A stretch of 64,000 bases of DNA from Mycobacterium sp. E787 (lineage in GTDB: Bacteria > Actinomycetota > Actinomycetes > Mycobacteriales > Mycobacteriaceae), in contig NZ_LZKL01000085.1 of the NCBI RefSeq assembly GCF_001668725.1, positions 1-64,000 of the forward strand. The letters are read 5' to 3'. Below, in pieces: positions 1 to 9,921 of the stretch; position 1 is the first letter of the stretch, and each line of letters starts with the position of its first letter. Made by a program: the position numbers and the translations under genes. The notes under the pieces are model-generated. The model was given only the letters and a program-made list of their open reading frames with translations, did no database searches and had not been told where the DNA came from.

Positions 1-651
1 GCCTTCGACGGGGACGCCGACCGGTGCTTCGTGGTCGACGAGGGCGGGCGGCTGGTGTCGCCGTCGACGGTGACCAGCCTGGTGGCCGCGCGCGAGCTGG
101 GCCGGGAGATCGGCGCCACGATCATCCACAACGTGATCACCTCCCGCGCGGTGCCCGAACTGGTCACCGAGCGCGGCGGCACCCCGCTGCGCTCGCGGGT
201 CGGCCACTCCTACATCAAGGCGCTGATGGCCGACACCGGCGCGATCTTCGGCGGCGAGCATTCGGCGCACTACTACTTCCGCGATTTCTGGGGCGCCGAC
301 TCCGGGATGCTGGCGGCGCTGTACGTGCTGGCCGCACTCGGCGAGCAGGACCGGCCGCTGTCCGAGCTGACCGCCGACTACCAGCGCTACGAGTCGTCCG
401 GCGAGATCAACTTCACGGTGGCCGACGCGGCGGCCTGCGTGGAGGCGGTGCTGAAATCGTTCGGCACCCGGATCCAGTCCATCGACCACCTCGACGGGGT
501 GACGGTCGATCTGGGCGACGGCAGCTGGTTCAACCTGCGCAGCTCCAACACCGAGCCGTTGCTGCGGCTCAACGTGGAGGGCCGCACGACCGAGGACGTC
601 GACGCGGTGGTCGCCCAGGTTCGCGCCGAGATCGCCGGGTCCGCCCCGTGA
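1..651 (+). CDS. manB: Phosphomannomutase/phosphoglucomutase (ManB), C-terminal part
   Basis: The window opens inside this gene, in frame 1. The first residues read AFDGDADRCF, the metal-binding loop of the alpha-D-phosphohexomutase superfamily, whose aspartates hold the catalytic Mg2+. Near the end, RSSNTEPLLRLNVEG is the family phosphate-binding loop (R-x-S-N-T-E-P). The enzyme interconverts mannose-6-phosphate and mannose-1-phosphate in the cytoplasm, feeding GDP-mannose for phosphatidylinositol mannosides, lipomannan and lipoarabinomannan. The active-site serine region lies upstream of the window. The stop overlaps the next start by GTGA, and manA follows, so this is a mannose-metabolism operon, matching Rv3257c-Rv3255c order. 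Confidence 0.93.
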   Translation, partial: AFDGDADRCFVVDEGGRLVSPSTVTSLVAARELGREIGATIIHNVITSRAVPELVTERGGTPLRSRVGHSYIKALMADTGAIFGGEHSAHYYFRDFWGADSGMLAALYVLAALGEQDRPLSELTADYQRYESSGEINFTVADAAACVEAVLKSFGTRIQSIDHLDGVTVDLGDGSWFNLRSSNTEPLLRLNVEGRTTEDVDAVVAQVRAEIAGSAP

Positions 652-1745
652 GCGCCACCCGCGTCATCGACCTCGAAGACGGCGAGGGCCTGCTGGCCGC
701 CGACCGCGACGGCCTGCTGCGGGCGGCGTCCTCGGCCGGGGCGCAGGTGCGCGCGATCGCGGCCGCGGTCGACGAGGGCGCGCTGGACCCGCTGCGGACC
801 GACGACCGTGCGCGCAGCCTGATCTGGGTGTCCGGCCGCGGCCCCGCCGAGACCGCCGGGGCCATGCTCGCCGCCACGATGGGCGGCGTGGCGCCCGCCC
901 CGATCACGCTCACCGGCGAGGTGCCGCCGTGGATCGGCCCGCTGGACGTGCTGATCGTCGCGGGCGACGATCCCGGCGACCCCGCGCTCGTCATCGCCGC
1001 CGCCACCGGCGTGCGGCGCGGCGCCCGGGTGCTCGTCGTGGCGCCCAACGAGGGCCCGCTGCGCGACGCCGCGGCCGGGCGCGGCGCGGCGCTCGAGCCG
1101 CGGCTCGAGGTGCCCGAGGTGTTCGGTCTGTGCCGCTACTTCGCGGCCGGGCTGGCCGCCCTGCAAACCGTCGACGGCGGGCGGGGCGCCGACCTGAGTG
1201 TGCTCGCCGACGCGCTGGATGCGGAGGCGCTGCGCAACAGCGGGGGCCGCGAATTGTTCACCAACCCGGCCAAGGCGATCGCCGCGCGCGCGGACGGTCG
1301 CCGGTTGGTGCTGGCGGGTGACTGCGCCGCCACGCTGGCGCTGGCCCGGCACGGCAGCTCGGTGCTGCTGCGGCTGGCGCACGAGGTGGTCGCCGCCACC
1401 GGGCTGGCCGATGCCGTGCTGGCGCTGCGCGCGGCCGCCAACACGAGCGACGGGGCGGTCGACGACATCTTCCACGACGAGGAGATCGACGGGCCGCGGC
1501 CCGAGCGGTTGCGGGTGCTGGCGCTGACCCTGTCCGCCGAGCAGACGGTGGTGGCGGCCCGGACCGCCGGGCTCGAGGACGTGTACCTGCTCGCGGCCGA
1601 GGACGTGCCCGACGGGCCCGGCGGCTCGGCCGGCTCCACGGTGGCGCCGGCGTTGGGTGGCGCCATCAGCGCCGAGCAACAACTGGCAGTATTGGCCGTT
1701 CGGCTGGAGATGGCCGCGGTTTACATGCGACTGGTACGGGGATAG
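648..1745 (+). CDS. SIS-type sugar isomerase-like protein (Rv3256c/TobH-like)
   Basis: This 365-residue protein starts at a GTG that overlaps the manB stop (GTGA), which decides the start. It has SIS-like stretches (WVSGRGPAETAGAM around residues 63-76, DVLIVAGDDPGD around 101-112). Its C-terminus (EQQLAVLAVRLEMAAVYMRL) resembles the C-terminal helix of bacterial phosphoglucose/phosphomannose isomerases. The position between manB and manA matches Rv3256c of M. tuberculosis. A role in sugar-phosphate isomerisation is plausible but unproven, because a bona fide ManA follows directly. It ends 8 nt before manA, so the two are almost certainly co-transcribed. Confidence 0.85.
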   Translation: MSATRVIDLEDGEGLLAADRDGLLRAASSAGAQVRAIAAAVDEGALDPLRTDDRARSLIWVSGRGPAETAGAMLAATMGGVAPAPITLTGEVPPWIGPLDVLIVAGDDPGDPALVIAAATGVRRGARVLVVAPNEGPLRDAAAGRGAALEPRLEVPEVFGLCRYFAAGLAALQTVDGGRGADLSVLADALDAEALRNSGGRELFTNPAKAIAARADGRRLVLAGDCAATLALARHGSSVLLRLAHEVVAATGLADAVLALRAAANTSDGAVDDIFHDEEIDGPRPERLRVLALTLSAEQTVVAARTAGLEDVYLLAAEDVPDGPGGSAGSTVAPALGGAISAEQQLAVLAVRLEMAAVYMRLVRG

Positions 1746-1753
1746 ATAGACAA

Positions 1754-2980
1754 GTGGAACTGCTTCGCGGGGCGTTGAGGACCTACGCCTGGGGGTCGCG
1801 CACCGCCCTGGCGGAATTCACCGGGCGTCCGGTTCCGGCGGCCCACCCGGAGGCGGAGCTGTGGTTTGGCGCGCACCCCGGCGACCCGGCCTGGCTGGAA
1901 ACCGGCAGGGGCGAGGTTTCGCTGCTGGAGGAGCTGGTCGCCGACCCGGAGGGGCAGCTCGGCCCGGGGTCGCGTGCGCGGTTCGGGGACGTGTTGCCGT
2001 TTCTGGTCAAGGTGCTGGCCGCCGACGAGCCGCTGTCGCTGCAGGCCCATCCCAGCGCCGAGCAGGCCGTCGAGGGCTACCTGCGCGAGGAGCGATTGGG
2101 CATCCCGGTGAACTCCCCGGTCCGCAACTACCGCGACACCTCCCACAAGCCGGAGCTGTTGGTGGCGTTGCATTCCTTCGAGGCGCTGGCCGGATTTCGC
2201 CAGGTGCCGCGGACGGTCGAGCTGCTGCGGGCGCTGGCCGTCTCCGACCTCGACCCCTACATCGACCTGCTGAGCGACCAGTCCGACGCCGACGGCCTGC
2301 GTGCCTTGTTCACCACCTGGATCACCGCCCCGCAGCCCGACATCGACGTGTTGGTGCCGGCGGTGCTGGACGGCGCCATCCAGTACATCAGCTCCGGCGC
2401 AACGGAATTCGCGGCCGAAGCCAAGATGGTGCTCGAGCTCGGCGAGCGCTATCCCGGCGACGCCGGGGTGCTGGCGGCGCTGCTGCTCAACCGCATCACC
2501 CTGGCCCCGGGCGAGGCCATCTTCGTGTCTGCCGGCAACCTGCACACCTACCTGCGCGGCTTCGCGGTCGAGGTGATGGCCAACTCCGACAACGTCTTAC
2601 GCGGCGGGCTGACCCCCAAGCACGTGGACGTGCCCGAGCTGCTGAGGGTGCTGAACTTCACGCCCACCACCGAGGAGCAACTGCGCCCGCACATCCGCCG
2701 CGAGGGGTTGGGCCGGGTCTACGAGACGCCGACCGAGGAGTTCGCGGTCACGCTCTTGGCGCTCGACGGCGAGTACCTCGGCCACGAGGTCGACGCGTCG
2801 TGCAGCCACGAGGGCCCGCAGATCCTGTTGTGCACCGAGGGCTGCACGACGGTGCACGGCAAGGCCGGGTCGCTCACGCTGGAACGCGGGATGGCGGCCT
2901 GGGTGGCGGCCGACGACGGGCCCGTCAGGCTGGTCGCACGCGAACCCGCCAAGCTGTTCAGGGCGACCGTAGGGCTGTAA
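1754..2980 (+). CDS. manA: Mannose-6-phosphate isomerase, class I (ManA)
   Basis: The 408-residue product starts at GTG 1754. It is a cupin-type type I phosphomannose isomerase converting fructose-6-phosphate to mannose-6-phosphate, the entry into mannose metabolism. The zinc-site signature is visible as LSLQAHPSAEQA (about residues 95-106), followed by YRDTSHKPELLVAL (about 129-142). The conserved active-site stretch GEAIFVSAGNLHTYLRGFAVEVMANSDNVLRGG follows in the middle of the protein. Length is normal for actinobacterial ManA (Rv3255c). It ends two bases before the stop of the convergent oxidoreductase gene, with no room for a separate terminator. Confidence 0.95.
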   Translation: MELLRGALRTYAWGSRTALAEFTGRPVPAAHPEAELWFGAHPGDPAWLETGRGEVSLLEELVADPEGQLGPGSRARFGDVLPFLVKVLAADEPLSLQAHPSAEQAVEGYLREERLGIPVNSPVRNYRDTSHKPELLVALHSFEALAGFRQVPRTVELLRALAVSDLDPYIDLLSDQSDADGLRALFTTWITAPQPDIDVLVPAVLDGAIQYISSGATEFAAEAKMVLELGERYPGDAGVLAALLLNRITLAPGEAIFVSAGNLHTYLRGFAVEVMANSDNVLRGGLTPKHVDVPELLRVLNFTPTTEEQLRPHIRREGLGRVYETPTEEFAVTLLALDGEYLGHEVDASCSHEGPQILLCTEGCTTVHGKAGSLTLERGMAAWVAADDGPVRLVAREPAKLFRATVGL

Positions 2981-2982
2981 GG

Positions 2983-4419
2983 CTAGGCCTGCTGGTGGCG
3001 GCCTGCGTCGCCCGGCACCGTCGCGCTCGCGATCGCGACCCGTCGCCCCTTCCGGGCTTCCCGGCGCTCGCGCAGCCACAGCCGCATGTTGTGCGCCATG
3101 GCGCGGCCGACGATCCGCGGCGGCGGGACCATGTACAGGCTGTCCAGCAGCGAGAAGCGGCGCAAAAACCATTCGGCCAGCACGGGTTCGGTTTCGGCGG
3201 CCCCGAGGAACTGGTCGAACAGCGCCGCCGACGGCCGCCACCACCAGGGGACGGGCGCCGTGGTTCCGGCGTGGTGGAAGTTGACGTCGGCGATGCCGTT
3301 CATCATCCACACCGGGTAGGTGGTCCTGGCGGTGGCCCGGTTCAGTTCGACTTCGAGGTCGGGGGACCGCAGCGCCCGCCGCAAGTGACCGGCCTGCAGC
3401 GACGTCATCGTCATGCCCTGCCCGAACGTGGGGTTGAAGCTGGCGACGGCGTCGCCGAAGGGGACGATGCCGGCGGGGAAGCGGCTCAGCTTGTCGTAGC
3501 GACGCCACTTGCTGGCCGGAAACGCGTGATACGCCGGCTCCCCGAACGGTTCCGCCTGCGCCAGCGCGGCGGTGAAGTGGGCGGGCAGCAGCGTGCCGGC
3601 CAGCGCGAGCATGTCGCCGAACGTCTGCGGCGGTTTGGCGCCCGCCACCCCGAACGTGGTGAGCACCCAGGTGCGGTCCTCGTAATACAGCATGCCCAGC
3701 CCGAGCGACTGGTCGTGGGAGGCGCCGGCGACGACCACCTTCTCCGCGATCAGGCCCTCCGGCATCCGGAAGCGGTGGGTGGCGTAGTTGATGCCGATGT
3801 CGATGGTTTCCTCGCGGGGGCGATCAAATCCCCACTGCTGCAACCACACCGGCAGCCGGGTGCCCCGGCCCGCGGCGTCGACGACGAGGTCGGCGGGCAC
3901 GAACTCGCCCTCGCCCCCGTTCTGCGGGTCGAGCAGGACACCGGTCACCCGCCGGCGCGCGCGGTCGAAGCGCGGCTCGGCGACCGATCGCCGCGCGATT
4001 TGGACGTTGTCGATGTCGCGGACCCGCCGGCGCAGCTGCCATTCCAGGTGCGGGCGGCTGGGCACGTAGGCGGTGAACTCGTCGCGCAGCGTGTGCCCCG
4101 TGCCGAGGACGTGGCCCGCGGCGCCCAGGTGGATGCAGTCCGGCCGGTTCTCCAGCATCGGCACGCCCGCGGCCACCATGTCGGCCAGCAGGCCGGGAAA
4201 CAGGCCCTCGAACTCCGCCGCGCCCCGCGCCATCAGCATGTGCAGGTGCCGGTCCTGCGGGACCGTCGCCCGGTGGGCCGGGGCGCTCGGCACCTCGTCA
4301 CGTTCGTAGACGGTCACCCGGGTGTAGCAATCCGAGAGCACCCGGGCGGCACACAACCCGGCGATGCTGCCCCCGATGACTACCGCATGATCCGTCGCGT
4401 TCCCCCCGCTGTCCGCCAT
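2983..4419 (-). CDS. FAD-dependent oxidoreductase (Rv3254-like)
   Basis: This 478-residue protein has an N-terminal Rossmann fold for FAD (HAVVIGGSIAGLCAARVL, about residues 11-28) and a downstream DAAGRGTRLPVWLQQWG motif. The second FAD-contact motif is IVPFGDAVASFNPTFGQGM. This is the architecture of flavoprotein hydroxylases related to PHBH and geranylgeranyl reductases. The substrate is unknown. The gene converges on manA and diverges from the permease, exactly as Rv3254 sits between Rv3255c and Rv3253c. ATG at 4419 is the natural start, since the flavin motif begins about 10 residues later. Confidence 0.88.
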   Translation of the reverse strand: MADSGGNATDHAVVIGGSIAGLCAARVLSDCYTRVTVYERDEVPSAPAHRATVPQDRHLHMLMARGAAEFEGLFPGLLADMVAAGVPMLENRPDCIHLGAAGHVLGTGHTLRDEFTAYVPSRPHLEWQLRRRVRDIDNVQIARRSVAEPRFDRARRRVTGVLLDPQNGGEGEFVPADLVVDAAGRGTRLPVWLQQWGFDRPREETIDIGINYATHRFRMPEGLIAEKVVVAGASHDQSLGLGMLYYEDRTWVLTTFGVAGAKPPQTFGDMLALAGTLLPAHFTAALAQAEPFGEPAYHAFPASKWRRYDKLSRFPAGIVPFGDAVASFNPTFGQGMTMTSLQAGHLRRALRSPDLEVELNRATARTTYPVWMMNGIADVNFHHAGTTAPVPWWWRPSAALFDQFLGAAETEPVLAEWFLRRFSLLDSLYMVPPPRIVGRAMAHNMRLWLRERREARKGRRVAIASATVPGDAGRHQQA

Positions 4420-4483
4420 GCTCGCAGACTACCCAGTACTGTGCGGTCCAACGGGCGGGCGCATCGGGAAGGGGCGGGGCGGA

Positions 4484-5980
4484 ATGGCGAATCGCTGGCG
4501 CACCAAGTCGGTCGAACAGTCGATCGCCGACACCGACGAGCCCGAGACCCGGTTGCGCCGGGAGCTGACGTGGTGGGACCTCGTGGTGTTCGGTGTCGCG
4601 GTGGTGATCGGCGCCGGCATCTTCACGGTGACCGCGTCGACCACCGGCGACATCACCGGGCCGGCCATCTGGATCTCGTTCGTGATCGCGGCCATCACGT
4701 GCGCGCTGGCGGCCCTGTGCTACGCCGAATTCGCCTCGACGCTGCCGGTGGCGGGCAGCGCCTACACGTTCTCCTACGCCACCTTCGGCGAGTTCCTCGC
4801 CTGGATCATCGGCTGGAACCTGCTGCTGGAGTTGGCGATCGGCGCCGCCGTCGTGTCCAAAGGCTGGTCGAGCTACCTCGGTAACGTGTTCGGGTTCGCC
4901 GGTGGCACAGCGCAAATCGGGTCCGTTCAGCTGGACTGGGGCGCGCTGCTGATCGTCGCGGCGGTGGCGACGCTGATCGCCCTGGGCACCAAGCTGTCGT
5001 CGAGATTCTCCGCGGTGATCACCGGCATCAAGGTGTCGGTGGTGGTGCTGGTCGTGATCGTCGGCGCCTTCTACATCAAGGGCTCCAACTACTCGCCGTT
5101 CATCCCCAGGCCCGAGTCGGGGCGGGAGGCGTCGGGCATCAACCAGTCGGTGCTGTCGCTGCTGACCGGCGCGCAGGGTAGCCACTACGGCCTCTACGGC
5201 GTGCTGGCGGGGGCGTCCATCGTGTTCTTCGCGTTCATCGGTTTCGACATCGTCGCGACCATGGCCGAGGAGACCAAGCGGCCCCAGCGCGACGTCCCGC
5301 GGGGGATCCTGGTGTCGCTGGCGATCGTCACCCTGCTGTATGTCGCCGTCGCGGTCGTGCTGTCCGGCATGGTGTCCTACACCCAGCTCAAGACCCTGCC
5401 CGGCCACAAGCCGGCCAACCTGGCGACGGCGTTCGCAGCAAACGGGATCGGTTGGGCCAGCAAAATCATCGCCATCGGTGCCCTGGCGGGGCTGACCACC
5501 GTCGTGATGGTGCTGATGCTCGGGCAGTGCCGGGTGCTGTTCGCGATGGCGCGCGACGGGCTGTTGCCGCGGCCGCTCGCCAAGACCGGCTCGCGCGGCA
5601 CCCCGGTGCGGATCACGGTCCTGGTCGCGCTGGTGGTGGCGGCGACGGCGTCGGTGTTCCCGATCGCCAAGCTCGAGGAGATGGTCAACGTCGGGACGCT
5701 GTTCGCGTTCGTCCTGGTCTCCGCCGGCGTCATGGTCCTGCGCCGCACCCGGCCGGACCTCGAGCGCGGGTTCCGGGCCCCGTGGGTGCCGGTGCTGCCC
5801 ATCGCGTCGATCTGCGCCTGCGCATGGCTGATGCTCAACCTGACCGCGTTGACCTGGGTCCGGTTCGGCGTGTGGCTGGTGGTGGGAACCGCGATCTACG
5901 CCGGCTACGGGTACCGGCACTCCGTGCAGGGGCGCCGGGACGCCGGGCGCGGCGAGGCGGAGGCTGTGTTTACAAAATAG
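4484..5980 (+). CDS. APC-family cationic amino-acid permease (Rv3253c-like)
   Basis: The 498-residue integral membrane protein has about 12-14 hydrophobic segments and typical APC features. After a charged N-terminus, the first segment reads WWDLVVFGVAVVIGAGIFTV, holding the unwound helix-1 substrate motif (GAGIF). IVFFAFIGFDIVATMAEETKRPQRDVP is the conserved stretch after helix 6. It probably imports basic or neutral amino acids by proton symport. ATG 4484 is preferred over the in-frame ATG at 4418 because it follows a purine-rich GGGGCGGGGCGGA and gives the family length. The gene is divergent from the FAD oxidoreductase. Confidence 0.9.
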   Translation: MANRWRTKSVEQSIADTDEPETRLRRELTWWDLVVFGVAVVIGAGIFTVTASTTGDITGPAIWISFVIAAITCALAALCYAEFASTLPVAGSAYTFSYATFGEFLAWIIGWNLLLELAIGAAVVSKGWSSYLGNVFGFAGGTAQIGSVQLDWGALLIVAAVATLIALGTKLSSRFSAVITGIKVSVVVLVVIVGAFYIKGSNYSPFIPRPESGREASGINQSVLSLLTGAQGSHYGLYGVLAGASIVFFAFIGFDIVATMAEETKRPQRDVPRGILVSLAIVTLLYVAVAVVLSGMVSYTQLKTLPGHKPANLATAFAANGIGWASKIIAIGALAGLTTVVMVLMLGQCRVLFAMARDGLLPRPLAKTGSRGTPVRITVLVALVVAATASVFPIAKLEEMVNVGTLFAFVLVSAGVMVLRRTRPDLERGFRAPWVPVLPIASICACAWLMLNLTALTWVRFGVWLVVGTAIYAGYGYRHSVQGRRDAGRGEAEAVFTK

Positions 5981-5986
5981 CCTTCT

Positions 5987-5998
5987 GTGTCTAGACAC
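5987..5998. promoter_or_regulatory. 12-bp palindrome upstream of alkB, candidate TetR operator
   Basis: GTGTCTAGACAC is a perfect palindrome lying 62 nt upstream of the alkB start and 6 nt after the permease stop. The operon it precedes ends with a TetR-family gene, and alkane-hydroxylase operons in other actinomycetes are autoregulated by such repressors. That makes this the natural operator candidate. The symmetry is seen directly; its function is inferred. Confidence 0.5.
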
Positions 5999-6060
5999 GA
6001 GACGCAAGCGCCGGTAATGTCCAACTCCAACGTGGCATGACTCACAAGGAGGCTTGGCAT

Positions 6061-7296
6061 ATGACCACAGTGGAACCGGCCGAAGTGACCGTCTGGCGGG
6101 ACAAAAAGCGCCATCTGTGGCTGATGGGGCTCATCCCCCCGACGGCGCTGTTCGTGATGCTGCCGATCGTGTGGGGACTGAATTGGCTGGGCTGGCACGC
6201 CGCCGCGCAGGTGCCGTTGTGGATTGGTCCGATCCTGCTCTACGTCCTGCTGCCCATCCTCGACGTGCGTTTCGGGCCCGACGGGCAGAACCCGCCCGAC
6301 GAGGTGATGGAGCGCCTGGAGAACGACAAGTACTACCGCCGCTGCACCTACGTCTACATCCCGTTCCAGTACCTCAGCGTGATCCTGGGCGCCTACCTGT
6401 TCACCGCGTCCAACCTGAGCTGGCTCGGCTTCCCGGCCGGTTCTGAAGGCGGCCTGGGTTGGGCGGGCAAGCTGGGCGTGGCGCTGTCCGTCGGGGTCCT
6501 CGGCGGGGTGGGGATCAACACGGCCCACGAGATGGGGCACAAGAAGGAGTCGCTGGAGCGGTGGCTGTCCAAGATCACCCTGGCGCAGTCCTGCTACGGC
6601 CACTTCTACATCGAGCACAACCGCGGCCACCACGTGCGCGTCTCGACACCCGAAGACCCGGCCTCGGCGCGTTTCGGCGAGACGTTCTGGGAGTTTCTGC
6701 CGCGCAGCGTGTTCGGCAGCCTGCGTTCCGCGCTGCGGCTGGAGGCCCAGCGGATTCGCCGGCAGGACAGGAGCCCCTGGAACCCCACGACCTATCCGTC
6801 CAACGACGTGCTCAACGCCTGGCTGATGTCGATGGTGTTGTGGGGCGCGCTGATCGCGATCTTCGGCGTGGGCCTGGTCCCGTTCGTGATCATCCAGGCG
6901 GTGTTCGGGTTCAGCCTGCTCGAGGCGGTCAACTACCTCGAGCACTACGGGCTGCTGCGGCAGAAGAACGCGAACGGCCGCTATGAGCGGTGCGCGCCGG
7001 TGCACAGCTGGAACTCCGACCACATCGTGACGAACCTGTTCCTGTACCACCTGCAGCGGCACAGCGATCACCACGCCAACCCGACCCGTCGCTATCAGAC
7101 GCTGCGCAGCATCGAGGGCTCGCCCAACCTGCCCAGCGGGTACGCGTCGATGATCTCGCTCACCTACTTCCCGCCGCTGTGGCGCAAGGTGATGGACCAC
7201 CGGGTGCTGTCCCACTACGACGGCGACATCAGCAAGGTCAACATCCAGCCGCGGCTGCGCGACCGGGTGCTGGCACGCTACGGGGCGAGCGCATGA
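6061..7296 (+). CDS. alkB: Alkane 1-monooxygenase (AlkB)
   Basis: This 411-residue membrane di-iron enzyme hydroxylates the terminal carbon of medium/long-chain n-alkanes, taking electrons from rubredoxin. Several hydrophobic segments precede the histidine boxes. The boxes are HEMGHKKE (from H156), [15 protein letters not shown] (around H190), LEHYGL, and [16 protein letters not shown] (around H334). All family histidines are present. ATG 6061 is chosen because a strong AAGGAGG lies at 6046-6052; the upstream in-frame ATG at 6037 lies before that site. The stop overlaps rubA by ATGA. This corresponds to Rv3252c. Confidence 0.97.
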   Translation: MTTVEPAEVTVWRDKKRHLWLMGLIPPTALFVMLPIVWGLNWLGWHAAAQVPLWIGPILLYVLLPILDVRFGPDGQNPPDEVMERLENDKYYRRCTYVYIPFQYLSVILGAYLFTASNLSWLGFPAGSEGGLGWAGKLGVALSVGVLGGVGINTAHEMGHKKESLERWLSKITLAQSCYGHFYIEHNRGHHVRVSTPEDPASARFGETFWEFLPRSVFGSLRSALRLEAQRIRRQDRSPWNPTTYPSNDVLNAWLMSMVLWGALIAIFGVGLVPFVIIQAVFGFSLLEAVNYLEHYGLLRQKNANGRYERCAPVHSWNSDHIVTNLFLYHLQRHSDHHANPTRRYQTLRSIEGSPNLPSGYASMISLTYFPPLWRKVMDHRVLSHYDGDISKVNIQPRLRDRVLARYGASA

Positions 7297-7466
7297 GCGC
7301 CTACCGCTGCCCGGGCTGCGACTACGTTTACGACGAAGCGAAAGGGGCTCCGCGGGAAGGCTTTCCCGCGGGCACGCCCTTCAGCGACATCCCCGACGAG
7401 TGGTGCTGCCCGGATTGCGCGGTGCGCGAGAAGGTCGACTTCGAGATGCAAGGAGCCAAGGCATGA
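7293..7466 (+). CDS. rubA: Rubredoxin RubA (AlkG1-like)
   Basis: A 57-residue rubredoxin with a single Fe(Cys)4 centre formed by CPGC (residues 6-9) and CPDC, and the aromatic core [12 protein letters not shown]. It is translationally coupled to alkB through ATGA at 7293-7296 and to rubB through ATGA at 7463-7466. After the second CxxC it reads AVREKVDF, one residue longer than in RubB and including an arginine. That arginine insertion is the hallmark described for AlkG1-type rubredoxins, which do not replace the AlkG2 type in alkane hydroxylation. Its exact role is therefore uncertain. Confidence 0.95.
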   Translation: MSAYRCPGCDYVYDEAKGAPREGFPAGTPFSDIPDEWCCPDCAVREKVDFEMQGAKA

Positions 7467-7645
7467 GTGACTACAAGCTGTTCCGCTGCATCCAGTGCGG
7501 CTTCGAATACGACGAGGCGCTGGGCTGGCCGGAGGACGGCATCGCGCCCGGGACCCGCTGGGACGACATCCCCGAGGACTGGAGCTGCCCGGACTGCGGC
7601 GCCGCGAAGTCCGATTTCGAGATGGTCGAGATCGCTCGATCGTGA
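7463..7645 (+). CDS. rubB: Rubredoxin RubB (AlkG2-like electron donor to AlkB)
   Basis: A 60-residue rubredoxin with CIQC and CPDC iron ligands, the acidic loop [20 protein letters not shown], and the ending [13 protein letters not shown]. It has the canonical spacing after the second CxxC, as in AlkG2-type rubredoxins that pass electrons from rubredoxin reductase to AlkB. It starts at an ATGA overlap with rubA and ends in a GTGA overlap with the tetR gene. All four genes are thus one tightly coupled unit. It corresponds to Rv3250c. Confidence 0.95.
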   Translation: MSDYKLFRCIQCGFEYDEALGWPEDGIAPGTRWDDIPEDWSCPDCGAAKSDFEMVEIARS

Positions 7646-8292
7646 GCAGCGCAACCGCTAGTGTCGCGCCTGTGAAGCGGATGCCGTACGCGGAGGCGTC
7701 GCGCGTCCTGCTGCGCGACTCGGTGCTCGACGCGATGCGGGACCTGCTGCTGGCCCGCGACTGGTCGGCCATCACGCTGGCCGACGTGGCCCGCGCCGCG
7801 GGCATCAGCCGGCAGACCATCTACAACGAGTTCGGTTCGCGGCAGGGCCTGGCGCAGGGGTACGCCCTGCGCCTGGCCGACCGCCTGGTCGACGCGGTCG
7901 GCGGCGCGATCGACGCCAACGTCGGCAACATCCACGAGGCGTTCCTGCAGGGATTCCGCTCCTTCTTCGCGGAGTCGGCGGCCGACCCGCTGGTGATCTC
8001 GTTGCTGACCGGCGTCGCCAAGCCCGACCTGCTGCAGATCATCACCACCGACAGCGGGCCCATCATCACCCGGGCGTCGGCCCGGCTGACCACGGCGCTG
8101 ACCAACAGCTGGGTGGCCACCAGCGACGAGGACGCCGGCGTGCTGGCGCGCGCCATCGTGCGGCTGGCGCTGAGCTACGTGTCCATGCCCCCGGAGGCCG
8201 ACCATGATGTCGCCGCGGACCTTGCGCGGCTGATGACGCCGTTCGCGGAGCGTCATGGGGTCGCGGCTACAGTGGCGGAAGAACATACCTAA
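7642..8292 (+). CDS. TetR-family regulator of the alkB operon (Rv3249c-like)
   Basis: The 216-residue protein has an N-terminal TetR helix-turn-helix: [30 protein letters not shown]. The downstream ligand-binding half is mostly alpha-helical. GTG 7642 overlaps the rubB stop (GTGA); a second GTG at 7672 would also work and give 206 residues. As the last gene of alkB-rubA-rubB-tetR it is likely an autoregulatory, AlkX-like repressor that senses alkane-derived lipids. The 12-bp palindrome at 5987-5998 is its best candidate binding site. The effector is not known. Confidence 0.9.
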   Translation: MSSATASVAPVKRMPYAEASRVLLRDSVLDAMRDLLLARDWSAITLADVARAAGISRQTIYNEFGSRQGLAQGYALRLADRLVDAVGGAIDANVGNIHEAFLQGFRSFFAESAADPLVISLLTGVAKPDLLQIITTDSGPIITRASARLTTALTNSWVATSDEDAGVLARAIVRLALSYVSMPPEADHDVAADLARLMTPFAERHGVAATVAEEHT

Positions 8293-8350
8293 GCTAAGTA
8301 CCGCTTGGCTCGAGTGAGCCCCCCAAACGTCGAAGAAGGAAGATCACGCT

Positions 8351-9823
<1,473 letters not shown>

Positions 9824-9840
9824 GCGCCGGGTCGCCGAGC

Positions 9841-9886
9841 GTGCGGCCAGCCGCACATTCGGCACCGAGCGTGCGGCCTGCCGCAC
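9841..9886 (+). terminator. Tandem GTGCGGC hairpins between sahH and tmk
   Basis: Two copies of GTGCGGC-N2-GCCGCAC (9841-9856 and 9871-9886) occur with a 30-bp period, each preceded by C(G/A)CCGAGC and followed by AT/AC-TCG. Each can form a perfect 7-bp hairpin with a 2-nt loop. They lie just after the sahH stop, so an intrinsic terminator or attenuator without a U-tract is likely. The GAGCGTGCG core also resembles the palindrome at 43103-43164. Confidence 0.45.
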
Positions 9887-9921
9887 ACTCGTGCGCAGGG
9901 CGAGCCCGATAGGCTCGCGCC

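Noticed and set aside
1861-4884. A 1007-residue plus-strand open frame across manA, the FAD gene and the permease start
   Set aside because: It overlaps three well-supported genes, has Arg/Ala/Gly-rich low-complexity translation and no ribosome site.
8293-8350. S-adenosylmethionine or S-adenosylhomocysteine riboswitch before sahH
   Set aside because: Only 58 nt separate the genes, and no conserved core of these riboswitches can be formed there.
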